Assembly: GCA_030549495.1 (NCBI GenBank)
Contig: JAUIRK010000779.1
Span: 62,001 to 126,000 of the forward strand
Source: Nectonema munidae
Lineage: Eukaryota; Nematomorpha; Nectonematoida; Nectonematidae
Reading direction: 5' to 3'
Length of the DNA: 64,000 bases
Part shown: positions 43,681 through 56,300 of the stretch, piece after piece
Layout of the letters: every line of letters starts with the position of its first letter
Position numbering within the stretch: the first letter of the stretch is position 1
Notes under the pieces: model-generated
The model's database searches: none
Seen by the model: the letters and a program-made list of their open reading frames with translations, nothing else
What the model was told of the DNA's origin: nothing
Made by a program: the position numbers and the translations under genes

Positions 43681-44017
43681 CGTCTCATCTTTAATAGAGT
43701 TACTCGCCTAAGACTTAAAGCACTATAATATCATCATAAACTGCAACAAGTACTTCAACAAATTTTAAAATTTTTAAAAGATTTTATCCCCAAAATAATT
43801 TCTCACAGAGATTTTTATTATGCAACCCTTACTCTCAATATAGCCGTAAGGCTATATGCTCGTTTTATGCTTAAGATACTTAATCAGAGTTTTTCTGAAT
43901 TTGTTTTTGTTATATATATTAATTGACACTTTAATGTACTAAATATGTTACTTAATTAATGCCTTATTCTCTGTTATTATTTCGCTCAATTATCACTCAC
44001 GGCACATTCAATTATAC

Positions 44018-44070
44018 ACACACATATATATATATATATATGTGCTGCTTCAATATTGTATTGAAGCAGT
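44018..44070. repeat. (CA)/(TA) microsatellite and hairpin
   Basis: 'cacacacatatatatatata' continues as (TA)n to about 44041. Then comes the hairpin CTGCTTCAATA-TTG-TATTGAAGCAG with 11-bp perfect arms. It lies 160 bases upstream of the LRRC59 start codon, so it may fall in the promoter or 5' UTR. Confidence 0.75.
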
Positions 44071-44231
44071 AATTTAAGTTGTTAAATAAAATTGGTTTTT
44101 ATTTTACTACAGTTTTTAAGAAAATATCCTACAACACATCTTAACAACTTTTTTTTGTTTTTATTTATTTATTTTTCCAATTCTATTTTGCTCCATTTTA
44201 ATTTGAACGTCAAGTTTTTCAAATTAGAAAA

Positions 44232-44315
44232 ATGAAAGATATTGAAAAAAGCATTCAAGAAAATAAATTAGATTTAAGCCTTTCTAATTTGTCAATAATT
44301 CCTATTGGAGAAATA
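44232..44315 (+). CDS. LRRC59: LRRC59 exon 1
   Basis: 28 codons from ATG: MKDIEKSIQENKLDLSLSNL then SIIPIGEI, matching [26 protein letters not shown]. I chose the donor ATA|GTAATT (phase 0) over a later GTGTTT because only phase 0 keeps exon 2 open in the LRR frame. The N-terminal extension of vertebrate LRRC59 is absent. Confidence 0.8.
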
Positions 44316-47300
44316 GTAATTTTTCATAAACTAAGTGTTTTAAAATCTAATTTTAAATAATTTATTTTTTGATTTACCTTTGAGGACCAAAAATTTTAAG
44401 ACCAATCGTCTGCTTTCTTTTTCATTAAAGCTTTATATGTTATAAGCTTAAGGTTTACATTTTTTGGCTCATAAATAGGCCAATCAGAAGTAGCATTTTG
44501 AACGGTGCAGTACCGTTTTTTATATTATAAACTATCTACAAGTTTGAATTTACCTTTAACTAAACTTGTTTTTGAAAATTGTCGTTTTTTGTTATCAATT
44601 GTCAAAATGTTCCGTTTTCGTTAGAAAAAAAATATAGTCAGCCTATAACGTAAGTGTCACATTGATCTTCGAAATGTTAACAATATTTGGTACCATTTAA
44701 ATTTACACTACTTTTTGCATTATCTTTACTTCTCTCAGACCCAACCATCCTCATCTCCAAGATAAATTGATGCCTTCTAAACTTTTTTATTCTGAAACCC
44801 CAAAACCATTTTAAGTTAAATCACCATAGGATAACTTTGATTCTAGCTCAGAGTAGGTCATTTTTATAAAAATATTTAAATTACTATCTCCTGAATTTGT
44901 TTCTCCAATTTAGTCACTTTAAAATGTTAAACGATAAGAAAAGATTATTGCTAAATTTACACTTGTAAATATGTCCCTCTATTCTAGTTATCGAGATAGG
45001 TATAATTTCTGAGTAATTTAAAGTGTTATTTCTCATTATATAAGGAAACAAGTAGGGAAACCAAAGTAAAAGCCTTTTTATATATTATAAGTAATTATAT
45101 TTTTAAGTTGTCGGTATCGCATCCAAAGGAAGAATAATCTTCGATAGCTGGACAGATGATAAGGGGTCATTCACAATTGACGGCAACTTTTTTTTGCTTA
45201 ATTTTAACCCCCCTCTCCATTGTCAACTTTTGGCTATTTATTTTGTTTACAAATTCTTCATTTGTCAACTTACCGACACCCCCCCCCCCCCCCACCTCTT
45301 CCCAGTCTTTGGTTGACATCAATTGTGAATGACCCCTAAGTATAGTTTACGATCGAGAATTGAACGCAGACCATCTGGATCGAGAATTGAACTGACGCTA
45401 CCACCAAAGCTCTTTGAAACATAAAAGCCTGTTTTCATCTTATTCGATATATTTTTGAGAATTAAGGACTATTAAATTACAAACATTTATTTGTTTATAT
45501 ATATTAAAAACATAAATGATATTTGACAATTGCAGAAAATTAAATACAATAAGATCTAAATTAAGCAGGGGCACATTTCTTCAAAAATTTTAGAGGGAGT
45601 TGAGGGGGGCAGGTGAAATCTTGTTTAATAATTTTCAAAATTTAATACCTAAAGAATTATTTAGTTTGACAAAATATTAATTTATGTCAAAAGATATTTA
45701 ACGAAAATGTAAATAAATAACATTCTTTTTCCACCCCCAGAGACACAAACACACATATTAAGTATAAACGTCCAAAACTAGGTACGAAACGTCCTGCATC
45801 GAGTGTAAATAAATGCAGAAGGAAAAATATTCATATACACAATAATTAAGTGATAAAATATAACTTAAGATTTACTGTCCCTTACCTGGAAATATTTAAA
45901 AGGTCGCTACCACGTGATTTACATTTTTTCTGTGAAGCAGGGTTATGGTGTCGGAGTTTGAGTCCGAGATTTTAAAGCGGTAGGCCCTTGTTTCTTGAAG
46001 TAAGAATTGGGTTTATGTATTTTATATTTTTAAGTATTTGTAGTCGGATTTTTGTAAGTACTTCAGTGTCTGGGTCCTATAATTTTCCTGTGACTCCGCG
46101 ACTCTGTAGGGTGAAAGAAAAGGAAAGAAATATATAACGGAAAATTTTTTCACCAATCTTTATTTATTAGCTAACTAAATTACATCATTGGTACGAGCTT
46201 TTTTTAATTAAAATATTATCAAAATAGGTTTTAGCAGCTATTTAGATGAGCTAATGGGATGCCTGTGTTTGGATTTGAGCAACAAACTTTCAAATTCATG
46301 TTTGAAACTTTGTTAGTATCAGTCTAACCGTAGATATTAAGATTGTTTCCCAATTTGGGAACGCTCGTTTAGGATTGTATTAATCACCTAGCTGTATTCA
46401 TATATTTGACTAATTTATTTCAAGGTATAGTTATATACAGGGCTGAGGAGTCCGAGGGAAAATATTCCGATTCCTACTTCTTGTACTTATAAAAATTCAA
46501 TTCTCACTCTAAATACTTAAATGCACATTCACCCTGATAAGATTTTCCCGCCTCAGATGCATTCCTTACGTGCATCCCCTCATTTCGCAATCTCGACCCT
46601 CTCTTCATAAAATCTTTTTTTTAATTTTATAATCCTGTGTCATTTTCTGATGAACTTTCTTTTAAAAATAACCAAAAAAGTTTTTTTGTCATATCAAAAA
46701 AAGTCACCCATAGTTAGCCTTGATTTTTTTAATTATTTTCCATTTGAGGAAACTTCGAATTAATGAGAACCAAAGAAAAAATAGTCTAATTCTTTTATAA
46801 ACTTTCTTTAAACTTTATTTGAGAAGAAAAATTCAATATAGGAAACGTTTTTCAAAGTTCAGTTGGGCAATTCATCAAAGGCAATAAAGCCTTCCTGTAT
46901 GACTTTAATTGCCATCTCACAACATTGATTACTTCAGCTGATATTTAATTTTAATGGCTCCTGAGTCCACTGACTTGTCACACATTTTAGAGCTTTCTTG
47001 TATGGTTGTAACGCTTAGAACAACTCTGAATAACTTTTTCCTCTAAAGGTTTCATCACTGAACCAGTAATCCGCCCAGACATGTGATATGAAATGGCAGA
47101 TTGATTGCAATTTTCTCTCACTTGCGGCATAATAAAATATGCAAGGAAGGCTAAGATGTCTCGCGAGTTTCATCTGGCATTGCAAATGTTTGTAATTTTT
47201 TGGAACTAAATTAAAAGCACTTATCAAATAAAATGAAGACTTCATATCATCTTTACAACTTGGATAATCCTGAATCACATAAGATACATTATGGAAAAAT

Positions 47301-50300
47301 ATTTGGAGCACTTCATAACTTGACATAAGCTTTTTAACAAAAAATAATTGATGTTAGGGGCCTGACACCTACAAGCTCTTCATCGATAACAATACTTAAA
47401 ATAAGGTCCAATACATGGTGTTGATAACTCAGAAATTGTGGTTTATTGAAACCTTTGTTTGAAAACTTTTTTTGCAGTCTAATTACAACCATTTTTTCCT
47501 GTATTTTCACTTGTATTAGCAATATCATTGAGACTGCGATCCATAAATTGAATTTCTCCAAAACACTTCTTTTTCCTTAAGCGATGGTCTTAGCTTCACA
47601 GCAGCAAGCTTGATTTCCTCTTTTTCATTCTTAATAACAATCGCTTGAACTTCATCTCTCTGAATATTCTTGTCGTTGAAATGCAGGCTCCATTTTTCAT
47701 TGCGTTGAATTTCCATTAGATGTTTTTTCATTTCGTGAGCTCTTCTAAAAAGTGCATTGTTGACTGGGGGATGAAATATCAATGCCTTCTTTTGACAACT
47801 GTTTGCGGATCTTTTATCCTTTTTTGGTAGAAATGTTGATTGTAGATACACTGCTATTGCCGACTTGTTTTCATTTCTCGTGGAAGTACTGGCACTAGCA
47901 TCACTTTTTTGATTTCGCAAGAAATTGGTATCGACCAACAATTTGTTTATTCACTTCAATTTGTTAGGGCTTTTACTGGTTAGAGAAGCTTCTTCAATAG
48001 CCACGTTACTTCTGTGTGTATTAGACTGAAATTGCACCAAGTTTCGCCTCCATTTCTCCTTAAGATAACACAAGTTAGATGATCTATATTGGTATGATAA
48101 AAATAATAACAGAAGAAAACAAGAAAATATGCCATGCTTTAGTTTGGGTTATTTGATAATAAAAACAGGTCATGGGTAAACTTTTTTCAAACTATAAGTT
48201 ATTTTAGATTTGTATATATAAATGTTCATCTAAATTTGTTCAAAATGTTTAAAATGTTCATCTAATAAAAAGTTGCATCACGTTGCACATAGCCTTATAT
48301 TAATATCACAATGATCTTACTCTAACTCTTCCTATGCTATAAATTTTATAAAAAAAATATCAATGTCGAACATTTTTTTTCAGTTATGGTTTTTCAAATC
48401 TTAGTAGGATTCGCTAGCATTAAAGCTCTCCCTCAAAATATCATCTCGATTCACCGATCTACTTCAAAACTCCCTCTCGCCCCTCCAGTCAACCCTGCAT
48501 AGTACCCTACATTACAAATCGATATATTTAGTTTTTTTCTAATTGAAAATGTGTGTGCTTGAAATAAATTTTAATGCCATTATTTTGAAGAATAAAATAA
48601 GGAAAATAAAATGCATTTTTTTAACTACCTATACTCGAATTTTAATTTTGCAAGATGATCAGCTTTTAGCCTTGGATCTGCCTTTTCTGATACCGTTTGA
48701 TGTTTTCAAATCGATTCTAATTAGTGTGAATAATATATAAAGATCATCATGGAAGTATCAAAAGTGGACATTGCCAACAGATTGGCGCTTTATGAAAGTT
48801 AAATAAGGTCAATTAAGATTTATTCGCAATATTTGACTGGTCGTTTTAAGCTGGGTGTCGTAGGGGTGACTTTGAAGTAGATTAGCTGTTTTCTATTCTA
48901 TAGAAGAGGAGGGGTCGTGAGTGAGGTTAGTTAGATACTTGGCTTGGCTGCCACATTGTCTTGGGTTCGATCCAGCATCAAGCTTTCTTTACTCATAGTT
49001 CGACACAGGCATAGTATCGATGTAAACACTCCAATGTACCTTTAGCTTACCTTTATTCACACAAATTTTCATCACTTGAACACATAAAAAAAACCTTTCA
49101 ACACTATAATGGTAAACATGACAATTTCTGCATACATTTTTTAACAGTTAGCTACAAAATAGTTTGTGTCATTTTTATTTTCTATTAACTATCCTTTTTC
49201 TAAACTTATACCCCAATACTATCTAGATTTTGCTAAATTAGATTAATATTCTTTTTATATGAAGATGTTATTTCTCGATAATTTTTTTAGATAAAGTATC
49301 CGAAGATTAATGAAATTGATCTCAGTTGCAATCAAATTTCCTTTATACCCGTACGTTTTTTCTAAATATATACACATTAGTGATGGGTTAATTGTCTTAC
49401 ATTTAAAATTTTATCCTAATTATTTTATGTGTTTGCATTTGGAGAATCAATAAATCGAGTTAAATAAAATTTAAAGTAAATTGATTTTAATTTTAAAATG
49501 GGCTTAACCGGTTATCGACCAGAGTCGACATATGTCAACTTTACACAAATAAAATCGTCTGCGTTGCTCTTTAATACAAATCTTCGGCTTTACATTAGAT
49601 ATCGTCTGGTTATTCTGGTCGTTAATGGATTAAATACTCCTAAAAATAAAAAGAATCTAGACAGGTAACTGAAGGTACTAATGAAATTTTTCGGTGCGAT
49701 TGGGATATTTTAAAAAGCACTATCCTCACGTTCCCGGTTCCATTTAATCGTTACAACACTAATGCACATACTAACTTGTGTGTTCATAAATAATGAAAAT
49801 GGTGAATCTAACAAAAATTTGCATTTTTAAGGTTGCTTTGTGTAAGCTTGGGACGTTGCTATCGTTACTTTAAACCAAAAAGCGCCTCGTTATCGTTATT
49901 GTTTAACCCTAGAAAGACTATACATATAGTATATCAAATAAGACCATCAATTGACCGGTAAAGTGTTTCAGCTTCAATTCTTTTATAATTGCAATAACGC
50001 GAATTAATAACACGAACATATGCCAAAAAACTTTTATTAGAGTAAAAAGCAATACAAATTGAGATAAAATATGCTTGAAAATGTTTATTAATTATATACA
50101 GTTTGTTGATTTTTATAGAATGATACATAGCCAATTCAACTCCACATTAGTTAAACTTCTTGTTAGGTTGAAATATTCATCATCAGTGTAATACGCATTA
50201 TGGCTGGCAAACATTTGTATCGGAATGTTTATAATAAAACATTTGTGGTGAAATGTTTACAAAATAGCTGCAGTTTTTCTGTTTGAGGTTGTTTATTTTT

Positions 50301-53300
50301 AGATTATTATTGATATGTACCATTCTAAGTTTTCGGATTTTTCTATATTGACATAAGCAAGCAAAATCATCTGTATCCTCTAAACTTCTTGTGTGTCAAA
50401 CATCATTCATTGATATCGTAATAAGGCATTCATTGATATCGCAATAAGGCATTCATTGATATCGCAATAAGGCATTCATTGATATCGTAATAAGGCATTC
50501 ATTGATATCGTAATAGGGCATTCATTGATATCGTAATAGGGCATTCATTGATATCGTAATAGGGCATTCATTGATATCGTAATAGGGCATTCATTGATAT
50601 CGTAATAGGGCATTCATTGATATCGTAATAGGGCATTCATTGATATCGTAATAGGGCATTCATTGATATCGTAATAGGGCATTCATTGATATCGTAATAG
50701 GGCATTCATTGATATCGTAATAGGGCATTCATTGATATCGTAATAGGGCATTCATTGATATCGTAATAGGGCATTCATTGATATCGTAATAAGGCATATC
50801 GTTACAAATAAAATGCCAAAAGGTGTTTACAAAAAAAGATATCAGTTTTATTGTTTGAAGCGGTGGTTGCGCTTAGATAGAGTTTATAGTTTATTGATTT
50901 TTCTGAATGACACATAACTAATCATTACAATTTGTGGTCCGTGGATTTCTTCCAGCAGTACTTTGTTTCGCTCATTTCTTTTATTTTACACAATATAACA
51001 TGTCTGAAGATAATAAAGAGTATACTACTGACTCCTATGAATCTTCAAGTTCAAGTGAGTTTTCTTCTTCATTATCTTATATCTTTGCATGTGATACCAA
51101 TGATGATGACCCCATTTCGTCTTCTCATTCTTCTGCATGTAATGTCCAAACTTTTCAATCAAAAGACAATATGCTTTGGACATCTGAATGTCCTTCATCA
51201 AGCAAAACTCTTTAGCGCAATCTCCTTCGTAAGTCTGGTGGTCTTACACCTTTCATAAGAAATCGCGTAAACAAGAGTTTTGATGTCTTTATGTAAGTGC
51301 ATGGACACAGAAATTTAGATGAAATAATCAAACTTACTACAAAAGAGGCTAAAAGAAAGAATGACTTGAACTTTTTTTACCTTTGTCGAAATTCTTTGCA
51401 TAATGAGAGGTGTACTCAAAGGACGAAGTGAACCTCTTCATAACTTTTGGAATGCGAATTATGGAAGATAAATATTCAATGAGACGATATCTCGTAACGA
51501 TTTTAAAAAATTTTACTTTATTTACGATTTGATAACAAGAGCTCGCGTTCTCTAAGAAAAGAAAAAGATCCTTTCACAGCGATTCGCTCACTTTGGAGCA
51601 ACGTAACGGAGAACTTTCAAAAGTGCTACTTTCCTCATGGATCAGTTACTGTTGACGAAAATTTTATCCTTGTCGCAGCCGGTGTAAATTCATTCAATAC
51701 ATGGCAAGTAAACCATCAAAATTTGGAATAAATTTTTGGATGCTTTGTATGAAGTTTGAAAAGAGTGATCAGCTTTATGAAACAAAGTTCATTTTTTCGC
51801 AAGATGAAGGTATCATGTTAGTAGGTTGCCGAGCTAAAAAAAAATAAAGATGTTTTTGTTTTATCATCACAGCATCAAAATCCAAAAGTTGTAGTTGAAG
51901 ATTCCAAAAAGCGACCAGAATGCATTCTTTATTACAATAAAAAAAGGAGTAGATGCGGCTGATGAAATGCTGAGAGCATATTCTACGAAACCAGGTTCCA
52001 GAAGATGGCCACTCGTAGTATTTTTCAATTTATTGGACATCGTGTGTTTGAATACTTATATTTTATGCAAAGAAATGAAAATTTCAGCTAAAAAAAGGAG
52101 AGAGTTTTTGTTTGACCTGGGAGAATCTCTATGAGAAAAAGAGAGAAATTCTAGAAGTTTTATAAGAAAAACACTAATTCTAAGCGAAGATAGAGCCTCA
52201 ACATCTAGCGACAAGACTTTGGGAGATGGAACCACCTGTAAGATATGTCAAAAAAATAAAACAAGAACGTGTTGTCCGAACTGTTCTATTTATATTTGTG
52301 GATCTTGTTCTTTTCAAGTATGTAAACTATGTTTAAAATTAAAATAATTTTATGTTAATAAACAATTGTAAATATTTTCTTCAAATAAGTTACTTATTTT
52401 GACTTTTTATCATAAAATATTAAAAAATGTTGATATTGGTCATTTGACCGGCATGGTCTTAGTTGAAGAAAAACTTATATACGCTTCGAAAAATTTATAT
52501 ACGCTTCGAAAAATTTAGAAATAAAAAACAGAGCATTCGAACTTATAACTTTGTATAAAATATTAGAATTCTATAAGTTTGGATTGAATGAGTATAAGTT
52601 CCCAAGAGTTACAGTCGAATGAAAATAACTTACCCTTCAATTGACCGGCTTGGTCTTTCTAGGATTAATTAGAAAATTTTTTGGTCATTTATCGCTATCG
52701 TTCGTTAATTTTTTCGAAAAAAATGTGTATCCATTTTTTGAAAATAACAAAATAATTATTAAAATTCAAATACATAATTGTCTTGAAAGTTTTGTAATTT
52801 TGAAATATCACATGCAATTTTTGAAATGGATTCAAATGAAAGATTAACATAACAAAAAAACTCTTATAAATAAATAGAAATTTGCCTAATTTTGAAACAA
52901 ATTTTAAAACATTTCATAAATACGCCAATATAAAAGTTTTGCTAATTAGTTTTTAAAATAATTATTTAAAAAAAATAATTGATTGAGTTATCATTTTAGT
53001 TTAAAAATAGTAAGGTTTTCGAAAATTTTGACCCAAATGTTCGACTATGCTAGTGTTTTTGAAAATTCAATTTTTTTGAGAAAATTTTTTATCACAAAAC
53101 TTTATATCTAGATTGGACCCAGATTTCCACGATTTCTGCCGATGAATATCTTTGATTACACTAAGATTACTGTTGAAGGAAAAACTTTGAAGAATGACAC
53201 AAAAATTCTCGAAAGATGAAAGCAATATTTTGCTGGATTGCTGAATAAAGAAAATCACCGAGAGTTCTTGGAATATGGGGTGGCGTGTGAAGGACCAATA

Positions 53301-56300
53301 AAAGAGAAGAGGTTGAGATGGCGATAAAAAAGATGAAGAACAACAAAGCTGTAGGGCCTGATTGTATAGAATGCGTGGAAAGCATTATGAGAAAAAGGAG
53401 TGGATATCCTCTTGGGACTTATGAATAAGATTATAGAACAAGAAGTTACTAATAAGCAAGAGGTTAATAAGATTATAGAACAAGAGTTTTACCACAAGAA
53501 TGGAAAGAGAGTGTAATTGTACCACTTTTCAAGGAAAAGAGCTATGTGCAAGCTTGCTCAAACTATCGAGGAATAAAACTCCTATCTCATACCATGAAAT
53601 TCCGGGAGAGAATTATAGAAAACAACTGAAAAAAGGTGGAGATATCGGAAGGTCAGTTTAGATTTATGTCTCAAAAGGGAACAATAAATGCAATATTCCT
53701 TCTAAGGCAGATGATGGAAAAGTATAGAGAAAAACAAAAAGAGTTATATGCCGTGTTTATAGACTTCGAAAAAGCATATGATCGGATACTGAGGCAGGAA
53801 GTATGGAGAAGTTTAAGAAAGAAAATGGTGTCATAGAAATATGTTAGGTTGATTATGGAGATGTATAGAAGTATGAAGACCCGAGTGAAAACAGTGGTAG
53901 GCGAAACAGAGAAGTTTGATGTTACAATAGGCCTACACCAGGGCTTGGATCTTAGCCCCTTCCTCCTCAACGTAGTGTTGATGTATTGACAGAAGGAATA
54001 CGGAAAAAATTGCCGTGGGAGATTGCATACGCTGATGATGTAGTTGTGGTCGATTAAACAAGTCACGAAGTAGAAGAATGGCATAGGGTATCGGAAAATC
54101 GAGGGCTAAGACAAGGCAAAAATAAAATAGAATACTTAGTGATAAAGTACGAAGATGAGGATCAAGACACAAATGAGAGCATGCGGAGTATAAATCTAGA
54201 AGGACAGCAAATAAAGAGAGTAAAGAACTTCAAATATCTTGGTTCAACTCTGATAGAGAATAGCAGCGAAGATATAAAAATAAAGAGAAAAATTCAAGCA
54301 GAATGTAAAAAGTGGGGCGATGTATCGGGAGTTCTCTGGGACAGAAGAATGCCTATGAAACTAAAAGGAAAAATATATAAAACAATTTTGAGATCTGCTC
54401 TGCTATATGGCCTAGAGACTGTACCAATAAAGAAATGCAATGAAAAGAAGTTAGAAGTGGCTGAAATGAAGATGTTAAGATGGATGAGCTGAGTAACGAG
54501 AAAAAACAGCATAAATAACGAGGTTATAAGAGGAATGTGGTGAGTGTTAGCAAGAAGATGCAGGAAGAACGCTTGAAATGGTTTGGCCATGTTTTCAAGA
54601 GAGGGCAGAAGTGTATTGAAAGGAAGATGATGGACCTACAAGTGGATGGCCAAAGGAGGAGAAGAAGGCTCAAGATAAGATGGAAGGTTGCATTATGGCC
54701 GACAGGAACAAGAAGAATCTTGACCTCAATAATGACTACAAAGGCCAGATGGAGGGTACTCATCTCAAACAGCGACCCCATATAGAAACGGGCTAATGAA
54801 GCTGTAAAGTAGAAGATTCATTTGATTTTTTTATATACTATTTATCACATTGCCATATTAGTTATTATATTTGTGCATAGATATAAATATTCTATGCAAA
54901 TTTTATACATCTTTTTAATTGGTGTAGTGATGGATATATGTGCTTTTTAAATAAATATCTAGCATTACATTTATATGTGATGAAAATTAAATAAGAAAAT
55001 GTTTGGTGCTATATAGGGATGAACGGGAGAGCAAGTAAGCCGGATATCCGGCTTTTCAAAAGAGCAGCGTTCCGTTATCCGATAAGATTTCCCGGATATC
55101 CGGGTGGATATTAAATTTAACTATGCACATAATTATTTTGTTTACTGATTTTGTTATTAAAGAAAAAGTATATTCCAATTTCATTTATTTAAATTTCACA
55201 ACAAATCAAAAAATCTTGAAAATAGAAAAGCCTGTAAATTAGAAATATTTACAAAGAGGGCTTTTGAAATGATTATATTTTTAATTTAGTAATTAGAGTT
55301 CATATTTTTACTTAACCCGTTAACGACCAGAATAATCAGACGATATCTAATGTAAAGCAGAAGATTTGTATTAAAGAGCATTGATAAACGCAGACTTCGC
55401 ATTTTTTTAAGTTCCCCGAAAATTTTTGAAATCTGCAGAAATAATATAATATTATAAATGCTTAAAAAAATAGCGATCATGTTTTACTTAAATATCAATT
55501 TATTTCTGAGCCATTCAGAAAACTAGACTATCATAAAAGAAATTCTTAATAATAATTTTTTACAAAAAAATTAACAAAAGTTTGCAAAACTTTTACGATA
55601 TGTTTTGGAAAAGATTTTTCCTTTTTATTTGCGGTTGAATTCGGGCGTTCGGGTACAAATAAGTATGAGATTTGACTATTTTTCTCCTTAAAACTGTTCT
55701 ATAAAGCGAAGTATTCCTATCAAAGCATTCTAATTTTGAGCTTTAGTATTATAGTGGTATAAATTCAATTATTAAAAATAAGTGCCAACTATTTATATAA
55801 CTGTTAAAGTCGCAATTCTCCTTACATTTTTTTCTAAGCTGCAAATATATGCTCAAAAATGTACTTCTCTCCTTTTATATTGATTCGGAACTGGAACGGC
55901 GCAATCAATTCATAAGTATAAACTGATAACTAAAACTAATCGCTGATGGCTGATGTCTAACATCAACTAGCCGGCGTTTCAAACTTCAAAAATTCCCAAA
56001 GTGGGCAATTGCACTAAAAGTGAAACTGGTGAGGCTTCAATTGGCGAAACCGGTCTTTCACATAGTTTACATTTAATGATGATGATGATGAACTTACAAT
56101 TTAAGAAAAATGATTTACTTTTTTCAATATAACCTTATATTTTTATTATCTTAGCCGTTTAGCGACCAGAGTCGACATTATAAAAATATGATCTGCGTTT
56201 CTCAATGCTTTTTAATACCAATCGTCTGTTTTACATTAGATATCGTCTGATTGTTCTGGTCGTTAACGGGTTTAGTAACTATTGGAAAAATTTAAGCAAA

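Larger units (their letters stand above)
49907..52664 (+). mobile_element. piggyBac transposon with both ends
   Basis: TTAA at 49903-49906 and 52665-52668. Ends CCCTAGAAAGACTA and, inverted, TCCTAGAAAGACCAAG, matching the CCCTAGAAAG ends of classic piggyBac. A subterminal motif with TTGACCGG next to a GGTCTT word occurs at about 49940 (inverted GGTCTT), 52440 and 52640. It encodes a damaged transposase (51000-52346) and a minisatellite (50405-50795). A 24-bp duplication ('tatatacgcttcgaaaaatt' twice) lies near 52475-52520. It is inserted in an LRRC59 intron. Confidence 0.95.

Noticed and set aside
48903-49070. Functional tRNA gene
   Set aside because: A and B boxes are present but no cloverleaf can be folded, and the same unit with a shared tail occurs elsewhere. 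It is a SINE.
50405-50795. CRISPR-like array
   Set aside because: The 23-bp units are directly adjacent with no spacers, and the host is eukaryotic. It is a minisatellite.
53671-54084. 137-codon minus-strand frame
   Set aside because: It is the complement of the LINE reverse-transcriptase region.
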